Source: Triparma columacea
Taxonomy: Eukaryota > Sar > Bolidophyceae > Parmales > Triparmaceae
Direction of reading: 5' to 3'
DNA length: 17,748 nt
Assembly: GCA_030267965.1 (NCBI GenBank)
Contig: BRYA01001467.1
Location: 1-17,748 of the forward strand
How positions within the stretch are numbered: position 1 is the first letter of the stretch; every line of letters begins with the position of its first letter. Under the pieces are notes generated by a model. That model made no database searches. It had not been told where the DNA came from and worked only from the letters and a program-made list of their open reading frames with translations. Below, one piece after another: positions 1 through 8,611 of this stretch. Made by a program: the position numbers and the translations under genes.

Positions 1-40
1 TCGTTCCCCAACCCTCCCCCCCCCCCCCCTCCTCTCTCAC

Positions 41-1042
41 CTTCCTCATGTGCGCGTCCGGGTAAGTGTGGAACACGATAGTCCCCGTCATGTCCGCCCT
101 GAAGCTCGCCGTGAACATGTACTTCCCCGTGTCCTCCCTGTGCAGGTTGAAGCTCGTAACGTGCTGCCCCCTCTTCCTCTCCACGTAGCAGTAAACGAGG
201 TCGTCCTGCGCTCCGGATGGGGACGTGTACCAGCGCTCCTTCTGACGGTGGATTAGACGACGGGTCTCCTTCATCTCGACGTCGCCGCCGTAGCGGCTGA
301 GGTCGTGGATGTGGTCGGGGTTCTTGAACGTAAGGGTGTGCTCCCTATCCTGGGCCTGCCTGAGGCGCATCATTGTCTGCTTGAAGGTCAGCTCCATCAC
401 AGACTCCCCATCAATCTCCGTTATCACGTCGCCGACTGCAATCAGACCGGACCTCTTTGCGGGACCGTCAACCATCCTACCTGTGGCCGGGTCCTTCACA
501 TCCCTGAAGCTCTTAACCAGGCACTGCCTCCCATGTTCGTCCTTCTTCAGTGTGATCCCAACTGGTCCTACCCCAAAAGTTACCTTGAAGTCCGCCCCTC
601 CCCCCTCCTTCTCTATCATGTCGAAGAAACCGGCGTTTGCCATCCTCATTGACTTGCCGGATGACTCACCAACACCCTGGTGACCCTCACCCGAATCCCC
701 GATCGCACCACCCTGGAATGATTCCCTACTTACCACACTGGGCGCTTCAATTGATTCGGGCTCGGATGTTACGGGTTCCTTTTCGGCCTTGGGTGCGGGC
801 GGGGGGCTTGGGGAAGGCTTGAAAAGGGCCTCCTGTGAGGTGGATGGGGTCATGCCGGTCGAGGGCGTTGAGATGGCAGAGGAGGAAGCGGAGTTGGGGG
901 GGGACAAACCAAGGTTGGACAGACCGAGCAGATCTACACCGGAGTCGGCGGGGGCGGGAAGACGGGACATAAGGGGGTGGGAGGGAGGGAGCAGGGAGGA
1001 TATTTTTGGAATTTTTTGGGGGACGAAATTTGGAGTTGCCAT
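41..1042 (-). CDS. PDZ-domain protein, 5' part only
   Basis: This is the first coding exon of a gene that leaves the window on the left. It has 334 codons from the ATG at 1042 and ends in phase 0 at a GTGAGA donor (40-36). Residues 1-150 are a Pro/Ser/Thr-rich, probably disordered leader. Residues 153-240 form a PDZ domain: a carboxylate-binding loop reading GVGPVGITL, then AKRSGLIAVGDVITEIDG and the helix VMELTFKQTMMRLRQA, ending in HTLTFK. PDZ domains bind C-terminal peptides and act as scaffolds. Residues 250-334 contain alternating hydrophobic stretches such as KYMFTASFRADMTGTIVF that look like beta strands but match no family I recognise. A second in-frame ATG at 970 (residue 25) could also be the start. 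The PDZ call is secure. The role of the protein and the rest of the gene are unknown. Confidence 0.8.
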
Positions 1043-1313
1043 TTTCCAGGGCATTAAAAAATTCTTCCTCTACGCGACGCTGTCCCTGTTATGGGGCCGT
1101 AGGCCCAAGGTGAGCGTTCGCACTTACTTTTAAACTGTGTTAAGCAGAGAATTAAAATTTTGGAGGAATTCGCTCATCTTCGTTATTCCACATCTCTTCA
1201 ATTTCCCTAAAGAACCAGATTCCAAAAATCCCACTTGCAAAAAGAAGCGTGTTTCCAATGCAATCCTTTAACCTTATAATACCCCCCCCCCCCTCGTTCC
1301 CTTGTCCTCTCCT

Positions 1314-2059
1314 TCACCTGTAGGGGTTAGACTCGTCATCATCATCGTCATCCTGTTTGTTGTTGTGTGTGTGTGTGTGTGTGTGTGATTGTCAGTGGTT
1401 GGTAGGGTTGTTTTTCATACCATCTTCTCTCCCATTCACTTTCGATCATTGGTAATTTCGCTCCTCTTCCCCCCCCCCCTCCTTCCCTCCCCCCACATAT
1501 TATAACTCTTACCTCTTCGTCGCTCTCCTCATCGCTGTTATAAGGTTCGTCGTTCTGGTAAGTGCTACTGCACCTAACAATAGCCTTCCCAATACACCCG
1601 ATCCAGTCATCCTTCTCCTTATCCGTGCCCGCGTACATCAAGAACGTAGTCTCGCTCGTGCTCACTTCAAGAGCGTTACGCTTTTGAGCCTTGAGCTCCG
1701 CGGACTTTACGGTCGTGCAAGTGGCGAGGTCGATCATACCGTGGGGTACGCCGGAAGCGGACTTGGCGAAGAATAACTTGGAACCCTTGAGGATGAAGTA
1801 ACGCTTACGCCAGTCCTGAATAAGGGAGAAGAAGAGGGGGGGAAGTGTGAGGGGTCAATGTGAGTGGTTGTTGAAGGGTTCCATTTTGTGATAAGTTGTG
1901 ATTGTCGTATGGGAAGGGTCTTAGTGTCTTAGGGTCTCTCACCTTGAGCCATGCTGACTGCTTTGTTAGCCATCCCTCAAACTCAGCGTTGCTACAGTCA
2001 TAGCGGATGTTGGTGGATGGGTCTGTGTATGCTGGTCTTGTGGTGTTTGTTTTTGGCAT
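1314..2059 (-). CDS. Small single-PH-domain protein, plant PH1-like
   Basis: Three exons join in phase 0: 2059-1943, 1815-1513 and 1352-1314, giving 152 residues and a TGA stop. The introns are 127 and 160 bases, with GTGAGA and GTAAGA donors. Almost the whole protein is one pleckstrin homology domain: EGWLTKQ at 28-34, DWRKRYFILKG at 40-50 (split by intron 1), and the C-terminal helix KDDWIGCIGKAIV with the invariant Trp at 110. Length, architecture and the segment around GMIDLATCTTVKSAE resemble Arabidopsis PH1, a roughly 145-residue phosphoinositide-binding protein of endosomal membranes. The tail is strongly acidic (SDEESDEEDDDDDE), and the last exon supplies its final 12 residues. A role at phosphoinositide-containing membranes is inferred from the family. 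The gene is divergent from the TTC5-like gene across a 923-base spacer. Confidence 0.88.
1365..1387. repeat. (GT)n microsatellite in PH-gene intron 2
   Basis: An uninterrupted GT run of about 11 units begins about 12 bases inside the intron from the last acceptor. Read on the coding strand it is an AC tract just upstream of AACAG. Confidence 0.9.
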
Positions 2060-2982
2060 GGTTTGTAGTTTGCTGCGTTGTTTGGTGTGTTGTTTGGAGC
2101 GTTGCTTAGTGTGTAGTTTGGTGCGCTGCTTTGATATGTTGGTTGTGTGGCAGTATTTGGCAGTGTTTGGCAGTGTTTGGTTGTGTTTTAGTATTTGTAG
2201 TTTAGCTGCGTGTTTGTATTGTCGTTTGTAATGACGTTTGTATGGTAATAGTAGTTGTAGTTGATTATTTTTGAAGATATATCTGTGGTGGAAATGGGGC
2301 GTTTTGTTAGTTCTCTAATTTCATCAAATTACGACTATATCACAATTTGACGCCACATTATCTACGTGTATCTACATAAATGAGCCTACATATGCGTGCA
2401 TATGTCTATATGTGTATATACAGGGATAAATAGCCCCATCCCCAATACCCACTTCCTGGGGTTCTAACTCCAAAAGATCCTCTATGGATACTATCTACGC
2501 AGCCAAATACCGTAAGATGCTTTTGATATGCATTATACAACCAGAATTACTCATTTAAAAACATCAAATTACACACCTAAGATAATAGAGGAGATATGGG
2601 CAGAAAACAGCAGGAAAAAAGCAGAAAAGAGCAGAAAAAGAGAAAAGAGAGCATTACAATCATATTGTTAGCTCATTTCTATCTCCACACTCATTTAACC
2701 CATAGAACAAACACCAGCTGCGATTGGCTGTTTATAATTTGCCAAAGATCGTCTTAATTAACAACCAGCCCCCCCTCCATTTCAATTTCCGATTCTAATT
2801 CCTCTAAAACAACTCACTTTCTGCGCACTTTCACCCTAAAATACTATACCAACGACAACATCAAATACATCAACCCTAATCCACACAATTTAAACAACTC
2901 AAATCCACCCAACACTAAAGAGCACTCCCACAACCCTTACACCGTCCTTTAAATCCTCCTGAAATCCAACAAAATACCAGCA
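2060..2982. promoter_or_regulatory. Divergent spacer between PH and TTC5-like genes
   Basis: I see no gene in these 923 bases. They must hold the promoters and 5' UTRs of both divergent genes. The left 170 bases are a T/G-rich degenerate repeat. The middle is AT-rich with TATATG-like stretches (about 2385-2421) and an A/G-rich repeat of AGCAGAAAA-type units (about 2604-2651). The right end, just before the TTC5 ATG, is a C/A-rich leader. I found no TATA box that I would defend. Confidence 0.5.
2151..2180. repeat. Three tandem copies of a 10-base repeat
   Basis: CAGTRTTTGG is present three times head to tail, about 90 bases upstream of the PH-gene ATG. Looser versions of the same T/G motif lie on both sides (about 2065-2235). 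On the PH-gene strand it reads CCAAACACTG and would lie in the 5' UTR or promoter. Confidence 0.8.
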
Positions 2983-5056
2983 ATGTCAGGCATGACATCC
3001 ACCCCTCCATCATCCATCTCCTCCCTAGCATCCCTAAAGTCCAAAACCGCTGAATTCCTCGATATCCACAAGCACTACTACGGCCCCCAGGCTGAGAAGG
3101 TAGCGCTGCTTGATAAATTGGCAGAGGAGGGAATGGAAGCACTGGAGAATCACCAGTTCCAGAAACCTAGTCACGAGGTAAGAGAGAGAAGAAGAAGATG
3201 AAAAGGGGGGGGCGTGAGGGTGGTGAGCTCCTATGTTAGTGTTGTGTTGCTTGTGTCTTCTGTGGTGTTCCGATAATTATCCCTCACCTCCCCCTCTCCC
3301 TCCCCTTTAGTACAATTTCATGAAAGGTTGTTACCTGATGCCCATAAAGTCAGCGGAAGCAGAGGGCTACCTCGAGAAGGCAATTAAACTACACAGTAAA
3401 GCACCGGAGGAATACTGGAACAGACTTGCAGAGTGCTTGTGGATACAAGGGAAGGTAAGGATTAAGAAGGAGGAGGGAGAGGGGAGGGGGGAAGAGCGTG
3501 AGAGAAAACCAAACCATAGGAGACAAGGCAAATCGATCGGGGTTGCGCTAAAGTTAGTTGACAAAAGTATAGATCAAACCCGATCAAGAACTAACCAAAA
3601 CCCCGTGGAACGAAATTTACGCCCTAATCCCCAACCACCCCCCCCCCCCCCCACCCCCCCAGGTCGACGATGCAGTAAACACCCTAACAACCTGTCCCCA
3701 CCCATCCAACATCCCTGGATTCTGCATGCTCTCTCAGCTCTCCCGTTCCCTCCACCCCCCCGATTACATCTCCTCTTCAAAGTACGCGAAATCAGCCATA
3801 TCCCTCGACCTCACCAACAGCGAGAGCTGGTACTGTCTAGGCAACTGTTTGGTGGGGGAGTTCTTCGGGAAGACTTTCGAGCTACAAACGCTACTGAAAG
3901 GTGTGGCCGCGTATAATAGAGCGCTGGATTTAGCGGATGAGGTATACGTTAACCCCGACCTACATTATAATCTGGGGAAGGTGCTGAAGTACCTGGAGGA
4001 CTTTAAAGGAGCGAAGGTACAGTTTGATAAGGCGCATGGGATCGATGGGAGCTTGGGGGGTGATGGGGAGAAAAGAGATATTGAGGAATGGTTTAAGAAA
4101 GTTGGGGATATGGTTGGGAGGAAGGGAAGAGTTAAGGAGAAGAATATACAGGTGAGTAGAGATGTTGAGTTAGATAGATAGATAGAGGTGATGTGTATCT
4201 CCAACGTTTTCAACAACAAACTCACCCTCCTCAAACCCCCTTGCATAAATACCTCTTCTTAGAAATTCGTCAAGCAGCTCCGTCAGGTAACCGTCCCTCA
4301 GGGTAACAACGGTGAACGTGTCCACACCCTCTCCACCCTCTCCTCCCTCTCCATAACCCCCTCAACCTCCACCTCCAAATCCTCCCCCACCACCACAAAC
4401 CACGGTCTAGCTGTAGCGTTGAGAATACTATTACCATTAGGGGACGGGAAAAACGCACCGGCGAGATACTTGGGGATCACGAAGGAGGAGGAGGTTGTGG
4501 TGGTTAGCGTTTATCACCAGGCGAGGGAATTCGGACTCAGCCAGAAAGACGAAATCGGTAAGAACGGATAGAATCTAAGGGGGTGGGGGGGGAGGACCCT
4601 TTCATGACTTTTTTGAAACACCAGAAGGCAACACACATTGCGACGCCGACCTCTTTAACACACACAATCCCAAACCCAACACATGGCAGTCGTACTTAAC
4701 CCTATTCTAAAGGATCATGTCACCTACAAGGGTATCCAAGTGTTCGACCCAAAGGGTCTTGTCGTTAACGGTCGTATGGCTGACATTAGGAAATTCGCAC
4801 CCGCTGAAGCTGTTATGGAAACTTTCAGCACTGGGAGGGAAACGGAAACAGAGTGAGAACCCCCACAACCCAAACCTACCCATGGCCAGTCGTACTTAAC
4901 CCTATTCTAAAGGATCATGTATCCTACAAGGGTATCCAAGTGTTCGACCCAAAGGGTCTTGTCGTTAACGGTAGGATGGCGGACATTAGGAAATTCGCAC
5001 CCGCTGAAGCTGTTATGGAAACTTTCAGCACAGGGAGGGAAACGGAAACAGAGTGA
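2983..5056 (+). CDS. TTC5: TTC5/Strap homologue with two alternative last exons
   Basis: Exons are 2983-3177, 3311-3454, 3663-4151, 4263-4557, and then either 4690-4856 or 4890-5056. Either choice gives 429 residues and a TGA stop, against about 440 in human TTC5. TPR repeats fill residues 30-260, for example EAEGYLEKAIKLHSKAPEEY, SESWYCLGNCL and VNPDLHYNLGKVLKYLEDF. A basic segment GRKGRVKEKN near 265-274 matches the lysine-rich linker of TTC5. Residues 280-429 correspond to the TTC5 OB-fold, ending in GIQVFDPKGLVVNGR. In animals TTC5 binds nascent tubulin at the ribosome and triggers tubulin mRNA decay, and it also acts as a p300 cofactor; a tubulin-related role here is inferred from the family. 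Exon 4 ends in phase 1, and both last exons begin with TC after an AG, so each restores the same frame. The gene converges on the GT41 gene 130 bases away. Confidence 0.9.
4690..5056 (+). repeat. Tandem duplication of the TTC5 terminal exon
   Basis: 4690-4856 and 4890-5056 are the same 167 bases repeated at exactly 200 bases, with 6 mismatches by my count (about 96% identity). Weaker similarity extends some 25 bases upstream, through the acceptor region (ATGGCAG versus ATGGCCAG). Both copies keep the acceptor AG, the reading frame and the stop. The encoded peptides differ only at one Thr/Ser position (HVTYKG versus HVSYKG). Confidence 0.95.
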
Positions 5057-5185
5057 AGAAGGGGATTAAAAATTATGTTTTATACAAGGGTAACGTGGAG
5101 GGGTGGGAGAGGGGGGGTTTAAAAACGCTAAAAGAGAGTATTGGGTTTACTACAAAACAAACAAAAAGTCCCTTAAATCCCTCCC

Positions 5186-8100
5186 TCAGCACTTCCTGGC
5201 CATGACGTTAAGGCTGATTTGAACGCCTCCCCCAACCTCCCCCACCTCCTCCTGGCTAACAGCCTTCCCTTTTTGGAAGTCCCACCATAGGTCACTACTG
5301 TCTTTGAATATACCGAATTTCTTAACTCTCCTAATATCACAGAACCCCGTAGCCGAGAGGAAGGAGCCAAGGATATCAAAGTCGTACCCGGTGAGGTGCT
5401 GATCTGAAGCCTCGGAGTTACCGCCGTACATTACCCTCATCAGGTAGAACCTCCTACGGAACGTTTTTACGAGGGCAGGAGCAAAAGGGAGGAGAGGTTT
5501 AGTTAGTCGCACAAGGGGGGCAGCAGGCGGAAACAACACAACCCCCCTAATCCCCCCCCCCCACCCCTCCCTCATCTCACCTCTCCAGCCTCTCTTGTCC
5601 CTCCCCTAGCCTCTCGTCTACAAAAATGCCCGCCAGAGCCTCCAGGTCCGGTACCGCCAGCATAAGGTGTCCCCCCCTTTCCATGACTCTGTTCCACTCC
5701 CACAGTACGTCCGTAGCGTTACCTACCCCCTCTGAACCGGGGGGTCCGAACAGGCCGTAGTGACGGTGCTCGAGGACGTGGGACGCGTAGATGGCGGAGA
5801 CGGAGGAGGGGGGGAGGGTGGGGAGGTTACCCATGTCGGAGACGAGGTCAACGACGGAGGGACGGGTGGGGTCGGAATCTACGCAAAACCAACCGGGGAC
5901 ACGGACCTTGCAACCAATGTGGAGGAGGAGACCGCCGCCCCCGCCTCCGCCACCGTCACCGTCGACCCCGACAGAAGGAGATGGCAAAGTCTCGTAACCT
6001 TCTGCCACGTCTTTCAAACTGTCTTCGCTAGAGAGTGCCATGCCGTCCTCCACTTCAATACTCCCAGACACCTCACCCCCCTTCCCCTGAACGAAGTGCA
6101 TCCTCTCCCCCCCTACCACCTTAACGTCCCATATTCCCTCCATCGCGTTTTTGAATTCCTCCCCCCTCCCCACCACGTCGTACACCCCCCCTTTTCTCGT
6201 AGTCCTTTCCTGTATCATAACCCTATACCCCTCCCTCAGCTGTCCATCCCCCCCAAGTAACGATGCAAGGTCCTCGTACTCTTTAACATCCCTCGTCCCC
6301 CCCCCCGTAACGCTAGCCCCGGCTCTACCCTCCATACCACCACCCTCAACAGTTACTATAGGGACACCGGACCACTCACCGTCAAGACTTACGGTGTGAC
6401 CTGACTTTACGAGGGTGTCGAGGATTAAATCGATCGGAGTCTTGTACCAGGTGTGAAGGATCCAGGGGTGGAGGGGGGTTAGGAGGACCCGTGAGGGGTG
6501 GATACCTCTGGCTGTCATTTCAAGCTAAGGGGGGGGGGGGGAAAGGGGGGTGAGGAACAAGGTTTTTTGTTAGAGGTGTGTGTGTGTGGGTGGGTTACGC
6601 GCTCTCCCCTTGACGAAACCTCTCTCTCGTTTCGTTTTTCTCCTAACACTCTCTCTCTCACCTGGACGTTCCTGAAGGCTGTCTCTGACCCCTTGTGTCT
6701 GTAAAATAGCATGGCCCCACCCTCGATCGTTCTTAGGACGTTCGCCCAAGCGTCGAGGGCCACGGGGGTAACCTTCTGCCAGTTCCCGAGGTTGGCGATT
6801 AGGACCTTCCTGGCGAAGGAAGTGTCGCGGAGCCTGAAAGGGTAACGGGTCTTTACGTGACCCATGAAGTTCGCGTGATCATTCGTCATGTAGCACTAAA
6901 AAGGCGAAGGGGGGGCGAGGGGACTGCGTTAGTAGTGCACAGGCGCTACTGCAGTATCGGAGAATTCAAGGTCTCACCTGATTCGATAGAATAGCTTGCT
7001 TCTCAGTGAACCACTTCTCCTCACCAGATTCGAGCTCCCCTACCGATATCCGGTCCGTGATTATGTAATCCATCGAGCCGAGTCCCGTCGACATGGGGAG
7101 CCCGAGGTAGGTTACCTGAAGGTCACAGATTTGCTGGTTGAATAAATCGAGCGAGTTCCCCATTGTCCTCCCGTTCAGGTCAATACAGACGTCGCCATTG
7201 AGCTGGCGGAGCGACCCCGTTTTCTCAGCGAGATCTCCGCCAACGTACTGCAGATGCCCCTGCTGAACGCCACCTGGGGAGTAATTGTCTTCAATCATTC
7301 CGGTTATATTGTTCCTCCACCAGCCTCCCAGTCCGCCTCCTGGGTCGTCGTTTTTATTCATGCTAATGACGTTCAGGTCCACATCATCGGACTCAAGGAG
7401 GAATTGGACCAACCCCCTGGATAAAGTGCTCACGGGGTGCACGTCCCAATCGGAGGAAAGCATGTTGAGGGCGAGTTTTTTATTTGTGAGAGAAGGTGTC
7501 GGCGTGCGAAGCGGGGAAATGGGGGCGGAGGGGATGCTGATCACGTCCATATATTCACTAGGATCCATCCACTGCCTGGCATCAATGTCAGACAAGGCTA
7601 TAGCGTAAGGGGGAGGTTAGAACTGTTGTTTAGCAGCTGGGACGAGCAAGGGGAGTCGCAGAAAGATTTGCGCAATTACTTTTTAACCCCAATTCGTGCC
7701 CATTCTCACCTTCTCCGAAGGTTGCCCGCACGCCCTCATCTTTCGCGCCCGCCACGGCAATATCGTCGTACATTGCGAGCGAAGGGGAGTAGTCAACGTT
7801 CCATCGCATGGATTTGGCAAGGGCGATTGCCGTCTTCACCTTCTCTGTCTGTTCATTCGCCAACTCTAGTGCCATCTTATAAGCCTTTGTGGCGTCGTCG
7901 AGGCGGAATGCCGATAGGTACGAGGTGCCGAGGGAGGAAAGCACACCGTGTGAGGGTTGGACGGAGAGAGCATTTTCGAACGAATGGATGGCGTCTTGGA
8001 GCTGCAGCGGGGAGTGAAGGGTCGCGTTAGTATATATTTATGTACGGTCTTTCTTTCTTTTCTTGTTGTTCATTCTCACCTTTCCTTGTTGGTACTGGAG

Positions 8101-8441
8101 GGCGGGGAGAGAGAGAGGAGGGGGGGAGTTGGAAGGGGGAAACAGTCAATCAATCAGCATTCATTGCCGCAACATGGCCAAATTAATGGTTCAGATGTCT
8201 TGCGTTGCGCACTACCGCTGCTCACCTGGCTTACACCTAGATAGAAGTGCCAGTTCAAGTCCCCTTCTTTCTGGCGACCCCTGAACTCTTCTATTGCGGC
8301 CCTGCTGAGTTCCTCCAAGGTATCCCAGGAAGATGCGCGGATGAGGTGGTTAATGGCAATAATCGGATCGGGGGAGGTGGAAGTATGGGCGAGGAAAAAA
8401 GAAAGGAGGAGAAGGAGGAGGGGCAGGGGAGAGGTGCCCAT
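5186..8441 (-). CDS. Secreted-type TPR, GT41 (OGT/SPY-like) glycosyltransferase fused to SAM methyltransferase
   Basis: Seven exons close in phase: 8441-8226, 8094-8080, 8001-7710, 7597-6978, 6895-6662, 6524-5581 and 5453-5186, giving 862 residues. Residues 1-20 are a classic signal peptide (SPLPLLLLLLSFFLA). TPR helices follow to about 135 (YLGVSQYQQGKLQDAIHSFE). GT41 motifs come next: SSDWDVHPVSTL (His228, cf. catalytic-site His498 of human OGT), LNGRTMGN, TYLGLPMSTGLGSMDYIITD, NDHANF, NWQKVTP (Lys422, cf. Lys842), and SGHTVSLD followed by GVPIVTVEGG (His502, cf. His920). An eight-glycine linker near 650 leads to a class I methyltransferase: HIGC at 661-664, PGWFCVD, SAIYASHVLEH, WNRVMERGGHLMLAVPDLEAL, and RRFYLMRVMYGG to ISLNVMARK at the end, as in the COG4627 family. 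GT41 enzymes transfer GlcNAc or fucose to Ser/Thr. The acceptors of both domains here are unknown. The gene is divergent from the kinase gene. Confidence 0.88.
8080..8094 (-). other. 15-base microexon (exon 2 of the GT41 fusion gene)
   Basis: On the minus strand CCCTCCAG is followed by TACCAACAAGGAAAG and then GTGAGAATG. The five codons encode YQQGK, which fills the gap in a TPR repeat between LGVSQ (exon 1) and LQDAIHSFE (exon 3). Without it the TPR lacks its central turn, although the frame would still be kept because the exon is a multiple of three. Confidence 0.8.
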
Positions 8442-8611
8442 GGTGAAGGGGGGGGTTTACGGGGGGTTGTGGGGGTTTTCGGGGAAGAGAAAGGCCAGGC
8501 GAAGAGGTCCACCCGGGTGGTGTCGGTGGGTTAGGCTGGGGGCCTCTTTAACGGTTTATGAAAATTTCCAGGAAAATTTCATTTCAGCATTAGTTAGTTA
8601 GAAAAGAATAC
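8442..8611. promoter_or_regulatory. 170-base bidirectional promoter region
   Basis: The ATGs of the GT41 fusion gene and the STE20 kinase face away from each other across only 170 bases. The left part is G-rich. The right part holds two copies of GAAAATTTC (8560-8568 and 8572-8580) spaced 12 bases apart, about 30-50 bases before the kinase ATG. This near-palindrome is a candidate factor-binding site. No function can be assigned from sequence alone. Confidence 0.5.

Noticed and set aside
750..772. A 21-base intron (GTAAGT to CCAG) inside the PDZ gene exon
   Set aside because: It is far shorter than any other intron here and the frame is open through it; the match to GTAAGT is probably chance.
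3639..3660. Long poly-C before TTC5 exon 3 as a special element
   Set aside because: C-rich tracts before acceptors are common across this window, so it is the ordinary polypyrimidine tract, possibly with uncertain length from sequencing.
4623..4716. Alternative TTC5 exon using the acceptor at about 4622
   Set aside because: It reads into a stop after some 28 residues with no family similarity, whereas the acceptors at 4689 and 4889 continue the OB-fold in frame.
5760..6260. 166-residue plus-strand frame opposite the GT41 fusion gene
   Set aside because: It runs antisense to the well-supported exon 6 and has no recognisable motif.
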